The notes below the pieces were generated by a model. It was not told the origin of the DNA and searched no databases. It worked only from the letters and a program-made list of their open reading frames with translations. A stretch of 64,000 bases of DNA from Amborella trichopoda (lineage: Eukaryota > Streptophyta > Magnoliopsida > Amborellales > Amborellaceae). This document shows positions 34,885 to 47,904 of the stretch, piece after piece. The stretch's first letter is position 1. Each line of letters opens with the position of its first letter. Position numbers and translations under genes: made by a program. The stretch covers positions 1 through 64,000 of the forward strand of contig NW_006497560.1 of assembly GCF_000471905.2 (NCBI RefSeq). Reading direction: 5' to 3'.

Positions 34885-37800
34885 TTACAACCCCTTCGTT
34901 GGGTTGTTCTTGTTTGGCTAGTTCCTCTTTTATTTTTCTGTTTTCACACACCACATGGCTTCTGGGTTCTCTAACCCGTTTATTCGGATCGGGGATTTTT
35001 TGATCCCCACATTCTCGAGCGTTCTTGAGGAATAAGTTCCTCGAACTTTGTTCCCAACCTTCCTTTTGAGCAAAGACCTAGTGTCTAGCTCCCAGGTCCT
35101 AACCTGAGTAGGCGTGAGGAGGGACTTAAAGGTCTCTAACTCCCCATCTCCCTGCTCTGGTGGAGCCTCCACCAAGACACCGTGCATTAGTAACACATCT
35201 GCTGCCACTCACAGCATGCACCCTATCACCGGCAAGTCACTTGCCGGTCGTATTGCCAAGGTACGCCAGAAGGCTGCTCAGTCCCTTGCTATAAAAGGCA
35301 AAGAAGTTGTCATTGCCTCAGTGGGTCGTCACAAAGCTACCCCCCACATTCCTGCACCACCACGAGTCTCTACCTTTAGAGGCTCGGCACATCGAGGTGG
35401 AGACCCTGTGGCCTCCACCTCTCTCACACACTATAAAGTTCGTTAGTCATCCACCAGAGTCACACCTCAGGGCAACTTTTATGTTACCTTTAGTCAACAT
35501 CCAAGATCAGGCCTCTGAATATCAGGTCCTGCGCATGTTGTGCATTTGCATCCCGCCACTCAGTGCAACACTATTGCTGCACCAACCCAAGTACATGAGA
35601 GATGACACCTTAATCCTCCCACTCAGCACACACTAGCGCACCCTGTAAGGGGTAGGCTTCCACCTGTACCCTTACAAACACCTGCTTGCGGTTCTTGGCC
35701 TCCTAAGGCCAGACCAATTGCTCGAGCCCTGGCTGACCCCCAAGTCACCCGACATCCTTCTTCAAGGGATGCACAAGTGTCACCATCCCAGACAGCCCCT
35801 CTCCGCCAACTCAGGCGTCCTTATGAGTCAATTCTGCCTTTGCCTACCCCTCCTATAGGCAAGCACCTCCAACCTTGATACTTGAAGAGCTTACCCAAGA
35901 GCACCATTTTGACCCAGCCCCATCCTCTCAATCATGTCTCTGGAGCCCATAGGAGAGCTCGAGGCAAGGAGTGATGGGAGATCAATCTCCTTCATCCTCC
36001 TCGGCTCAGGATTACCCCAGTTCCTGGCCCTCATCCTTTGTCGCACCTGATGGAGTTAGCTCTTGCTTGTGCAAGAAAAGTTGATCAGCCGCAATCTCGA
36101 TTGTAGTTCTAGCGTGAGGTCCATCAAAACCTCAAAGCCAAACATGATAGGGGTCTACAAATTTTGATTAGGGAAGAAACCAAGACGGTCAGGGCATCTG
36201 GCTCTGATAACCCTCTTCAGATGACAAAGCTTGAAGAAGGAAGACACAAACCGTGTCATAGAAGATGACCCAACGACTCAGCCACCACGGTCCCAAGAAC
36301 GTCAAGAACTGGTCCTCACGCGATTTATATACAAGACTCTAGTCTAGTCGGGGCATGCTGACCCACTGCTGGTCGATCTTCCGCGTGCGACCTGTCAAGT
36401 TCGCAAGCCCTCAATTGCAACTAATGCTGAACTCCCTGGGCAAACCGTCAGCATAATGGTTATAAATAAGCCTAGAAACTCTCAAGAAGAGTGCATGAAT
36501 AAGTTTGAAGACATGGTGTGCACAATGATGGAGAAGATTGATCGCATAAATGTCGCACGACAATCGGTTAACCACGAGGTCAATTCTCATCACCCAGATG
36601 ATGCACCTCCAAGGCATCCCCTTCCATCTGCCTCACATGACAATTTTGTCCTTCACCCCATCTCATAGGCAGATATTGATGCTATGGTCATCCATAGCTT
36701 AAAGAACCAATAGATTCCGGGAATACAAGGAGCAACACTTTACCAAAAGTCGTATCCATTTTACATTGATCAGATTCCATTTCCCTCAGACTACTAGAAA
36801 GGGAAGTTTCCCATGTTCAGCAGACCTCATCCCCTAACCAGCATATCGCCCACTTCCAAGCAGCATGTCGAGAGACAGCGGCGGATGGGAGACTCCTTCT
36901 CCGTTAGTTTTTTGAAACCCTTGATGGCCCGGCTTTCCAGTGGTATGCTCGGCTTCCTCCAAACTCAGTACATACATTGGAGGAAATGGAGAAATTGTTC
37001 CACCAGCGTGTCTATGAGTTCGAGAGAGAAGTTCAAACCATCGAGCTTCTAACCTTGACCCAAGATCTCGATGAGCCCATGGATCAATTCATATCAAGAT
37101 GGAGAGATTTGGTCACTCGCGCATCCCAATCCCATGCTAGAGAAGGAAGAGGTTCAAACCTATGTCCAGAACATGCAACCTGAGATTGCCCTACATGTTG
37201 AGGCCTCCAACCCGACCTCCATATCAGAGATGATCTCTAAATCAGTCCGCATAGGAAGCCTGTCACACCACCACAGCGGGTTATGACAACAGTCTGTAAG
37301 CTTAAGGAATAATCGGGGCAATGGTAGCTCTAGAAGTAATACCCAAGGCAAAAGGAATGACCAATGCAGGCATCACAATTAGCGATCCAAAGTAGGCTCC
37401 CTCCCAAACTTTGGACCTCTCTAAAGGTGTTAACATAAAAAAAGCACCTCAAGAAGAGAAGCAACAACAGTCGCACAACCGAGTACCCCACCTACAAACC
37501 TTAATCAAGATGATTATTGGACCAGGCATAGAAACAAGGTGTACCCCTTTGAAAAGGAATGGGTCCCTGCATTACTCCGATTGCTACTCGAACAAAACAT
37601 GATGGAGCTTGCAGAGACCAAGTTCCCTGATCAAACTGGACTCGATGCTCAGGCGAATTACTGTGCTTACCATCGAAGGATCAACCACCCCACAGATGGC
37701 TGCTACACATTGAAAGATATTATCGAAGCCCTAATCCATAAGGGTTAGATAAAAATTGAAGAGCTAAAGAAAGCATTTCTGGCAGCTGAAGCCTCTCACG

Positions 37801-39280
37801 CAGTAACAGTCAAAGAGGAAGACGAAGTGCCTGGTCTCCTTCACTCTGTTTTCGCTATAATGCTTCAAGATGGCCTCATCACACCAAAACTGGCAAGGCA
37901 GCCCTGACGCCTTTGCTCAGGAGACTGAGGACCATTGGTGCCCGTACCATCTAATATTGAGCGATGACCTGTGTGAATGCTCCAGTTTCCATGGTATAAT
38001 CGCAAAGAAAATACAGGAATGCCAAGAGTCTTGTAGCGTTCTAAAAAGTGATCCTCAAACCACTGTTCTACCAGTACAAGAGGGCCTTCTGACACAAGTC
38101 CTGGGTAAAGACTACTTCGACCTTCTAAACCCTCAAATTTCTAGCCATGGATAGTCCACCACGGGCAGAGTAGACTCAAGTCATTAAGGCGATATGCAGT
38201 TCGTCAAGCTAGGGTTGTCCATAAACCTAATGAGACAGATTAACCGCTGCCAATGAAAATCAAGAGAAGACAAGCACCAAGGGCTGCTCATCAAAGAGAC
38301 AAGACTACTCAACCGCTTGTTGAGCAGGAATTTCTCAAGCTTTTTCCCCAATTGCCAACTACACTGGACTTCATCCCGGGCACGATCCTTCTTCCTTATC
38401 CCTCCCATCAAGAGGATGTCCCCGAGCCTTCTTCTCCTCAGAATACATCCAATGAGGGCGATGACGTTAAAAGCACTCCCAAATGGTCTAAGCAAGGAAA
38501 AGACCTAAAAGATTCTCTGCACAGGTCTAACTCTAGTGATGATGCAAAACGCTGCCCAGATTGGTCCGATGAGGGGAATGACTTTAAAAGTCCTCACTTT
38601 CTCACCCTCCCCCTCCTCCTTCTTCTGCTTCTCATCCTTCTTCTTCTATGTCTCCTGTAGGTACCACCTTAAAATGTTCATACTTTGAGGCTCTCGACAG
38701 AGAACTTGAAGGAACCAACATAAGAAGACGCACAGAAGGCGGTTAAAAAAGACATTGGCCCAAGCAGCTCAATTCTTGGCAGTTGATGACACAGCTAAGA
38801 CACAACCATTTTCATCCACTAAGAATCACAAGAAGCCAAAGATGAAGAGACCCTAGTGGCTCATGTGGCCAACTTTGAGCAGAGACTGAGATAATCAAGA
38901 GGGCAGGGCTTCTATTCTTAGGAAGCTTGCCACATGATACAGACATCACCCAAAACGGGGCAAGTAAGCCTAAAATCGGGGAAAACACTGCAGCCTCCAA
39001 CTTAGAAGTCAAGCAGCTTGAAGTTTCCTGGTCCACCGCTTCTCCCTCACTCAAATACTTCAAGCAATCCACCCATCCTACAGCTCCCTAGGCTTCTTGC
39101 TCACCCAAGTGCCCTGGACAATCCACTCATCCTCCAATTCCCAACAAGGCTGTTGGTCCCATATACTTAGCCACCTCCTAAGCCCCAACCTCAAACCTCC
39201 ATCACCCAAACCAAGCTCGTTGTGTAATCAAGTCAGCCAACAGGCCAAAGCAAACCTCCTCCATCTAAACTTGCTCCTCA
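34885..39280 (+). pseudogene. gag of E3
   Basis: Order: leader; a basic N-terminal region with ITGKSLAGRIAKVRQKAAQS (about 35220); a helical stretch CMNKFEDMVCTMMEKIDRIN (36495); capsid core with EEMEKLFHQRVYEFEREVQT and LTQDLDEPMDQFISRWRDLV (36960-37120), then VQNMQPEIALHVEASNPTS; knuckle 1 CAYHRRINHPTDGC (37662-37703); knuckle 2 CPYHLILSDDLCEC (37939-37980); then a Ser/Pro/Asp-rich linker. Many frameshifts. Colinear with E2 gag on the other strand. This is the only family-1 gag that still follows an LTR and primer site. Confidence 0.8.
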
Positions 39281-40527
39281 ACCCAAATCGACCGCAGGGC
39301 TGGGAACACAAAAGGCTGATGAAGAAAAGGTGAAATATGATTTGATGGGGCCCTTAAGGAAACTTTCGGCCCTTCTTAGCATCTACGATGCTCTTATGCT
39401 CTCAAAGACTATTGTATGGCCCTGATCCAGACCCTTTCTGATCTAGAGGTGTATGAGGCTGAAGTGGAACCCATCGAAGTAGACCCATCGATCTTGAATG
39501 GATGTGTGGCGATCACCTTCTTAGAGGATGATCTACAATTCCATCAGTGTTTCTAGTATAGTCGAGATGGGAGACAACATACGGTCTATGCCGACATAAG
39601 AGTGTTTCCTGTATCCAATGCTCACTATGCTGATGCTAAATATTTCTTCACAGATTCTGTGCCATCTCAAAAGTCAAATGATGGTAACTACAAGTCCGTA
39701 AGAAAGACAGAATCTTCGTCTCATGATAATGTTGAGGACATCGAGTGAACATTGGTGGACATGTTTAAAGAAGAGGAAAGACAAGGAAAAATTCTCCCCT
39801 TGACTTGTTTCCATCCTACCACGCTATTCACTATCCCTGAAGAAGCAACATCCTCACCTAAGGATGAAGCTTTCCCTTTTGCTTCCAGTCCAGAGCCACC
39901 TTTTCCAGAAGATGAACCAAAGGTCATTCCTGAGATTAAGCAAGTTATGAGGATAGAATTCCCAGCTCCAAAGATCACCTATACGTTGGACCATCAAAAA
40001 GTCATGCATATCCCTATTGCACTCTTGAAAGAAGAAGTAGCACGCCAACCGTCATGAATGATTTTTCAAAAATCGGCTTCTTATAAGAATTGAGGATGCT
40101 TCTCATCCTATAGTAGGGCCAGTGCAGACCAGTGACCAGCCACAAGTTCTGCACTTCCTTGGTTTGATGGGAGGAGAGCAATTTGAGAAAGGACAACCTT
40201 CTCACCTTCAGGAACAGGATCCCCAAGCAAAGTTCACAATCACCGGAATCAATGGGAGGTTATGCGTATCGCCTCAAACATCTGAAAGAGTTCATGCCTA
40301 AGACTAAATCTATGACGAGCTTGAAGTGAAAGCACCACTAATGGAGGTCAAAGCCCCTTTTGATTGGACTATTTATAGTGAGCAGGCTCACCAAATGATG
40401 AAGAAAATGAATTATGAGCCCTTGGCCAATCAAACATTAAGCGAAGGAAAAGCAATTACTCCCTCTTTCGAAGCCATTGAATCCACAACAGCTCGTCACG
40501 GGACTAAACAAGGCTTAGGGTATTAGA
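39281..40527 (+). pseudogene. Protease-flanking region of E3, protease core deleted
   Basis: The pre-protease block (YEAEVEPIEVDPSILNGC, about 39450) is followed at about 39540 directly by the block that should come after the protease (FHQCF, SRDGRQHTVYADI). About 310 bp present in E2, including the DGG active site and the LLGRP block, are missing. The linker VDMFKEEERQGKILPL and IEFPAPKITYTLDHQKV follows, then a pre-RT segment with MEVKAPFDWTIYSEQAHQMM and TARHGTKQGLGY, ending at 40527. RT, RNase H and integrase are then missing. Confidence 0.8.
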
Positions 40528-42899
40528 CCCTCGAGACAATAGATATGTCGAGAGGTGTTGAAGCTCAAAAAGAACAAAGGAGGTGCAACAAAACAAAAAG
40601 AAGAATGAAATCATGTAGCAAAAACATCCAGAAGAGAAGAAGCATTTTATTCATAAATTCAAAAGTTTTACAAGTGGCAACAATGGAAGGACACTCTTAA
40701 AATTTATCAATGGTCTTATTGATTTCTGCTCTAGATGTGGCGGAAGAAGTCTTGTCATGCTGAACACACTCTCTCAACTCGACCACCATTTGAGTTTTCT
40801 GCTTCATGGAGGTTGTTTCTGATTCGATGGTGCGAGTGACTTCGCATAGATCCTCAACCAAAGAAGTATCCAAACCCCTTCTCTGAATCTTCTCCCTCTG
40901 AAATTCACCAACTTCCTCTTTTAATTTTCACATCTCCTCCCTTATTCCAAGCATCCGGCTGAAACACGTTCTCCCCTCTATCTTGAGATCAAAACTGACG
41001 AGCCATAGTGGACTTCTTTTGAGTGCAGACATCTATTCCCTCACGACGATGCGAGATTGACACCTCCAAGGAAGCCAACCTATTGGTCTCAGCCTCATGA
41101 TGCAACCTCCAGCTCTCTAGCTCATCTAGAGTAGCATGAAAATGAGAGGGGACTTCTGATGCATCCCCCAAAGAACTGGTTGCAGCAGCAAACTCCCTCC
41201 ATGTGACTATTGCCTCACCCAACTCAGTGAGAGGCAGCTCCCTTAGACCTTGAAGACTCGCACGGAGCATGCTCGTAATTATCCCAGAAGTTCCACTGAA
41301 AATAGCTCTGGATGGTACTCCCGGGTTCGCCACTACTAAAGGAACTTCAGTTTCCAAGACTGGGCTGGAAGGAAGGACAACCATATGAGTCACTTGCTCT
41401 TCTAGATCAATTGTGAATTTCGAAGCTTCGAACACCCCAGATTCAGAAGCAATCCCCTCCCTTGGTCGCTCACTTTCTGTTATGACCTCAAAAAGTTCAA
41501 GGCCAACATCTCTTTCTTATTACCCACTCTCCTAAACTGTCTCTTCAATTTCGACAAGTTCAAGGGGTACCTTTTCCTCTGGCCTTCATCTTCAAAGGCC
41601 ATCACTTCAGGCACTATCGTGGCCTCTTTCTCCTTGGTCTGCATCCTTTATAGCTAACACTCCTGCCATAAAGAGCTCAATCCATTCATCTCTGTGACTT
41701 ATGTCCTCTGGGGCAGCAGCCGCTTGATGCTCGACAACCATAGCCCCCTCTTTAAGAAAGATGCTCGGGTCCTCATTAGCTATTACTGCGACCCATGTCT
41801 CTACCGTGTTAGTAATTTCTTGAGGTTTAGAGTCCATGTCAGTGTTAGGTTCCTCTCCTGGGGCAATGATTGCACGGTCTTCAGCCTCATTGACCACCAT
41901 TGGTTCAAAAGGGCTAGAGTCATTCACCTCAGACTTTGAAGAAGAAGAAAACAATTTTGGAGAGACAAAAGATAGTGGAGAAAGGGCAGAAGGTGACACT
42001 GGGGAAGCAACTAATGAATCAGATGAGGAAGAGCCTCCTCATGATTCCAAGATCACAGGAAGTTTTGCACGCTTGCATCTTCGAGTATGTCTACCAGTCT
42101 GAGCCAGTGCACAAGTACCTGTAGGGGTAGAGAATTTCCTCTTCTTTCCCCCTGCTGAAGGAGAAGTTGTTGCATCAAAACTCCCTCCTTAAGAAGGCCC
42201 CACAGTCAGTTTAAGGTGAGGACCACTCCCGATCAGTGCGTTCAAGTCTTAAATGAGACGCGCTTCGTGACCTGAGTCCTTTCAACCTTCCCGCCATACG
42301 AAGACGGGACTTAGTTTATCAAAGATGCTCCCGCTCTTCTTCTTCATCGCAAGAAATTGTGACGAAGTGTCATCAGCTGTTATCTCTCGAGGAACCCCTA
42401 AAGCCTACCAATTCAAAGGATATCCCAAAATGAAGACCTCGCTATGAGCAGGAGTATCCACCAATCTCCACTGTCTAGCCTTCTGGCACCAGTTGTCGTT
42501 CTCCCCTTTCCATGGGTGATCAACATCCCAGTATCCTCGCCTGGTAATTCTCCATCAGTTTTCTTAAGCCTCGGTCACTCAGACCCTTCTACCGAAGTGA
42601 GGTAACAGATACTTGCTAATCTCTATCATCTACAGACATGTGGACCAAGCGGTTCATATGTGTTCTGGTAACCAGCACTCTTGAAGAGCCCCTAGCTCGT
42701 CATTGTCCTCTCGGACTTAAAAGCGAACTAGGTTAGTGATGAAAGTGACACTGAGAGACCACCTTGGTTTGGATACGGGCTCTATCAGCCAAATGGGCTC
42801 GCTCCTTAATAGAGCCTCACTAGTAAATTCAATGGTGCCAACCTCTCCTGCCCTTGGAAGGTTCTTTATGTCAGGAATTATGTAATAAGACTCAGCCAT
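40528..42899 (-). pseudogene. PMD-like antisense ORF of E3, PMD core deleted
   Basis: The minus-strand start MAESYY at 42899 matches E2 and E4; the N-terminal block GEVGTIEFTSEALLRSEPIWL and WSLSVTFITNLVRF follows. Near 42695 the frame jumps to sequence equivalent to the end of the E2 ORF (WLPEHI, ISKYLLPHF, GYWDVDHPWKGEND), so about 1.3 kb holding the PMD core is gone. A degenerate acidic/Ser-rich middle and coiled-coil-like tail continue to about 40660. A poly(A) signal AATAAA (minus, 40646-40651) lies just after. It sits antisense to the element, between the gag-pol remnant and X. Confidence 0.7.
40646..40651 (-). terminator. Candidate poly(A) signal of the antisense unit, E3
   Basis: AATAAA on the minus strand within tgaataaaatgcttcttct. 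A similar block with AATAAA is at 62581-62586 in E5; E4 has aatgaa near 55540. Confidence 0.5.
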
Positions 42900-43884
42900 T
42901 ATAAAATGATTCAAGGATTCACTGCCGAATGAATATTTACTAAGACACTGGTCAAGCACTGACTGTGTCGTTAGAGGACCAACGCCTACTGTGTATTCTC
43001 AGTTAGAACCGGCTGTGTTTTCAGAGGCCTAATGCCCATTCTATCTTAAAAAACCTAGCGCCGGCTATGTTTACGGAAGCTTAGCACCGGCTGTGTCACC
43101 AAATGCCTAGCACCGGCTGTATCTCCAAAGGCCCACCGTCAAGTGTATCTTCAAGAGGTCCAACGCCGGTTGTGCACTCAATGTTTAACATTGGCTGTGT
43201 TTGCAAACATGTAGCACCGGCTGTGTTTTCAAAGGACAATTGCTGCTCGAGTTCAAATCTCCCACACATGCTACAGATTTTGCACGTGTCACCTTGAGCC
43301 CTGTTACACTGCCTAACGATGGCTTCCATGTCCTGGCCTAACACACATCCTCACACGTGTGGATTCAGGGTCGTTCATGTTTTCAATGACAGCCGTTCAC
43401 CTCCAGTGACGCTTCCCCTCCTACAACCGTTCGTTTTCTCGCACCTTATGGGTTCCTGTCAGAAACTCCTTCCGCTGTCAGAAACCCTCTGTAACCTTTC
43501 TTTGACCCACTTGAAAATCTTCACCCCTTCTGCGCACTCGCTGAAAAATTGCCAAAAAAACTAGCGCAAGACCTTAGTAGCCCTCTGCTGCATCTTCTTT
43601 CCTTATCTATAGCCCTCAAGACGACAACTAGAGTTCCCTATTTCCCGGTGAACTCCCATTTTCCTACTGCAAACTCCTATAATCTCAGCAAATCCTGCCT
43701 CCTTTCCTGCTGGCGTCTCCTTGCTTAGCCAGAACCTGCCCCTGCTCATCGATAAAACCTCTGGTAATCTTGCAGGAATCCCCTGTGTGTTTGCCGAAGC
43801 TCTCACCGAAAACCTCACCCTGACAATTAAACCAAAATTTTTACCTTAAGCTTTTCATGAAACACTGAAAATGGGGTTTACCCC
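42900..43884 (-). other. Putative leader of the antisense PMD unit, E3
   Basis: About 1 kb between TATA and start codon, with array C next to the ORF (42960-43240) as in E2. The remainder resembles 6600-7150 reversed. Confidence 0.55.
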
Positions 43885-43898
43885 CTTTTTATTATCAA
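43885..43898 (-). promoter_or_regulatory. TATA box of the antisense PMD unit, E3
   Basis: Minus strand: gataataaaaagggggtaaaccccatttt context, nearly identical to 6583-6610 of E2 on the plus strand. Confidence 0.65.
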
Positions 43899-45936
43899 AG
43901 CTTCCCTCAAATGTCCCTTACAAATCAAGAATCTCAGCCACGGTCAAGAAGGCCAAATGACGATGGGTCAGATCAGGTCGAGCTCTGACCCAAGGCTCGA
44001 GCGAAGTTTTACCGACGCCCATGAAATCCCATGTAAGTAGGGTTGCATCAAGCTTGGGTCAAGGCCTGAACAGTAACCCATGCCCAGCGGCAGTTGTGTC
44101 CTCGACTCAGCGCCAGTTGCGTTCTCGACCCAGCATCGGTTACGTTCTCGACTTAATGCCGGTTGCGTTCTCTACCCAATGCCGATAGGGTATTGAACTA
44201 CCCAGTGTCGGCTGAGTGTCCAAGAAGTAACGTTGGCTGACCTCAGCACCGACTGCATTTTCAAAGACTCAGCACTGGCTGAGTGTTCAAGAAATAGTGT
44301 TGGTAGTACTCAGAGTCGACTATGTTCTTATGGGTTCACATCCACGCATGTTCATTGCCACACGCTCCATACTAAAAGTCGTGTGTGTCCTATTATTTTT
44401 ATCCCCAGTGGCACTGCACCCTGACCGTGACCTATTATCCTCAGTGGCATGGCACCTTGATCGTGTGCTATTATCCCCAATGGAGTGGTACCCAAGTTGT
44501 TCCACCCAGGTCATGACTTCTCATCAACAGTAGGAATCATACTCTTGTTGTAGTCCCTTATCCCTAAAGGAGTCAGGATCATTTTTATCACTGCAACCCT
44601 CAGTGGGTCTGCTTCACACCTAGCTATCCTATCCTCTAAGGGTTGGGTCATTTTTAATGAATTTGTTCTCTATTGAGTACTATTTTCACCTCTAAGAGAA
44701 ACACACTCTTCCCCTAGTCCTCAATGAAGTTGGCCTTGCATTTGAACCCCTTGTCGGTCTTGACCATTTTATCCCCAGGGAGTTAGGTTCAGTCTACAAG
44801 ACCTATTCCCATGTAGCTTCACCTACATGGCGATCCACAGCCTTGGTCTAGATGCACGACCCTAAACTGCATGGTCCAAACTATATGACCATAAAATGTA
44901 GCGTAGGTCTAGCTGCACGACCTTAAACTGCACAGTCCAAACTATATGACCTTAAACCATAGTACATGTCCTAGCCACATGACGTTAAAAAGCTCGGTAC
45001 CATGGTCCGAACTATATGACCTTAAACTTTAGTAGAGGTCTAGTTGCACGACCTTAAACTACATAGTCCAAGCTGCATGACTTTAAACTGCAGAGCCCCG
45101 GTCCAAGCTATACGACCTTAAACAATAGTGCACATCCTAGCCGCATGATGATAAACTGCTTTGCACAGGTCCTAGAGGCATGACCTTAAACAGGCCCTCA
45201 CACGTGCGCACATTCCCTTTACGTGCATCTTCACACACCTCTTCCTTAACCGACCCGTTTGTGCGCACACCTTCTCCCATTTACTTCATCACCTTTCATC
45301 ATTCGTCAGTGAGTCTCACCCATGCTCACAAAACGGTGAGCTATTCCGCCATCCATACTCACCGTCAGCTAGTGGGTCACCACTTTCCACCTCCACCTTC
45401 CATTGGTACATCATCCATCTTTCACAGGTAGCCTCACGCCACCATACTCACTCCATGGCCTCCATAGACTGCCATCCATCTCTACCATGGTCCAGCTGTA
45501 TGACCCTAAACTGCAGTCCATGTCCTGACTGTATGACGTTAAACTGCTTTGCATAGGTCCTGGAGGCATAACGTTAAACAAGCCCTAACAAAAAAAAAAA
45601 AAGAAGAAGAAAATAACGAGGATGGTGTACACTTGGATAAGGTAACGTCATGAGTAAAAATGACGGATGGACATGGTCCCGAAACCATGAGTAAGAGAGT
45701 TCAGTGAAAATAAAAACCCCGGCACTGTGAAAACCCGAAAGGGCATCGTGAGAAAAAATGAAAAAAAAAGGTGGACATGGATGAAAGGTCATGGGTATTA
45801 GAGCCCAAATAGAGAAAGTTGGTGAAAATCGTCTCTACGGCGCTGCTTCCCAAGTCCAAGTGAAAATCCACAATGGATGCTTGGATCAATAAACAGGTTG
45901 ATGCAGCGTTCGCCTCAACAAGCGGCTTCAGCTCAC
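43899..45936 (-). other. Reversed segment X of E3
   Basis: Upstream region of the antisense promoter: array C (44070-44320), ccccagtgg blocks (44400-44800), array A (44840-45190 and around 45490-45580), small ORFs 45180-45431 (+) and 45574-45792 (-). It ends at cggcttcagctcac, before the polypurine tract, where it meets the outer end of the E4 LTR in opposite orientation. The 3' LTR of E3 is absent. Confidence 0.7.
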
Positions 45937-47904
45937 TGGTTAGGTGCTCTATCTCACCTTACAGATCTAGATGATCAGGCGGCATGTTTCTCGAGTTTCT
46001 AGTGAACTATGGATTTGAGATCGCTCTCTCGAAATGTTGCTCAAAAGAAGGTAGCACACCCTTGCACGGGTGGTGATAGCCTCTCATGAAGCGCATGACG
46101 ATAGTTCTCATGAGGCGCACGAAGGTAGGCGTGGGATGCAGGGGGAGCGACGATGAGGACTGAACACACAAAGGAGGCTTGAGGACAGCGATAGGCACCG
46201 CACATGTGAAGAAAGCTCGTGGGATATGATAGACATTGTCGAGACCTCTCACGAGTGGCGATTGGCATCGCCGTCTGCAATAGGTGCGTGACGGGGGAAG
46301 ACCTCTGCCAGTGGCAATGAGTTTCACTGTCTGTGCTCTTCACTGAGGCGTCCAGGATGTGTCTGCAAATGACGATGAGTAGCACCGTCTGCAAGCCTCG
46401 CTGAGAGGTAGAGATGGGATGAACAAAAGGAGAAGGATGCTCACGCATGGCGTTGCCCTTGCCACGCGACCTGTGAGACCACAAGAGAGCTAGGCACGAC
46501 ACTGCTTTTCGGTGATTTCTTCACTGGATCACACTGAGCATGCCGTTATGATAGTGGGGAAACAAACGCAGATACCTGAACGAAAATTTTGCAACTTTTA
46601 AATTTTGACCGTAATCTGGAATTTCGACGACGGAATTTGCAGTCGCTTCGGGTGCAGAATCCGACCGTTCATCATGCACGGGGTTCGGGTCAGAGATAGC
46701 CCGAGACCTTACGTATGTGATGGAATTGGTCTCATGTCTTTTCCTGCACTTTCTTCACGGATCGACAACTACTTTCTAGGTTTTCTTCACGCTCAGGCGT
46801 TGTCATCGGGCATGTCACATATCGAAATACTCGTTTTGATGAGACAAATACGCTAACAAAATAAGGCTTGATTTGACCTTGGACGAATGAGATATGAGCA
46901 TCTAAATTCACTGGTCATCACTATCCCTTCAATGGTGTGGAGTTGCAGGGTGGCCGCATCGGAATAGCGTGCGGCTCCTCTTGTTTCACTCTTTTGCCTA
47001 TAACGTTTTCCTGGAGTGTCCATTTAAGCTAAAATTTGACCCCTGGAGGTTTTCAACCGTGCCAAAACCAATGGAAGTGGTCTCATGGAAAATTGAGGCA
47101 TCAAAAATGTAGCCCTAGTTATATGGTCCATTTTAGGGTGCTGGAGGCCGATTTTACCAAAATTGTTTCTCAGTCTGTAATATCTTAGAGATGTTAGAAT
47201 GTGAAAATACTTGGTACCATTTGTTTGAGAGTCCAAATGAAGATCATAACCAGTTTTGAGGCTATTATGAGACCGTCGAAATTTCCACTGTTTGGTAAGC
47301 TTTTATTAAGCGGGGGACCCCATGGGGATGAAAACTTATCTTCTAATAGCATGCCTCACCAAATGTTGTGCTTCAAGAGAATCTAGTAGTGCAATCATTC
47401 AGGAACTTTTAGGGATCTTGTTGAAATTCTCAACCCCGAGGGAGTATTTGCGATTTTGAAGCGTGAGGCCTTTGTAGGGACCTCCTCGGACAGAATCAGG
47501 CCTATCTAAAGGCCAACTGCTATGAACCTTTGATCGAAATTGTTCCCTGCTACACCAGGTTTGCTTTTAATGTTTAGGGTATCTCAGTAGGTCCCATCTA
47601 GCGGGGTCCAATACGGGGCTTCTAACCTGCCCAAAAGTCTAGGCCCTTATTGGCTAGGGGATTTTGGCTAGGAATAGCCTGAAGTATCTTACACGTTAGA
47701 CCCTAGCTTCATCAGTTTCTTGTCTTCATGATGGTCTTTAGCATTCTGGAGGGAACTTATGGTCCTCATCCTCACCCTCAAGGACTCCTATTGTTGTTGA
47801 TGTTGAAATGTGGGAGATCTTATGTGGCTCTCACTCCATGATGAGCCAATTTGTGTTGTGATTGAATGTGGGCATTTGAAGATTTTTGGTAGACCTCATT
47901 AACC
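45937..47904 (-). repeat. 3' LTR of E4, internally deleted (about 2.0 kb)
   Basis: Bounded by TGGTTAGGTG (45937) and CATTAACCA (47904). Compared with E1 and E5 it lacks about 0.7 kb of the U5 side (near 46050) and about 0.6 kb including the TATA box (near 46540). One minisatellite unit remains near 47800. Confidence 0.8.

Noticed and set aside
43603..43818. Short minus-strand ORF within the leader of the E3 antisense unit
   Set aside because: No counterpart is kept open in the E2 leader and there is no domain; treated as chance.
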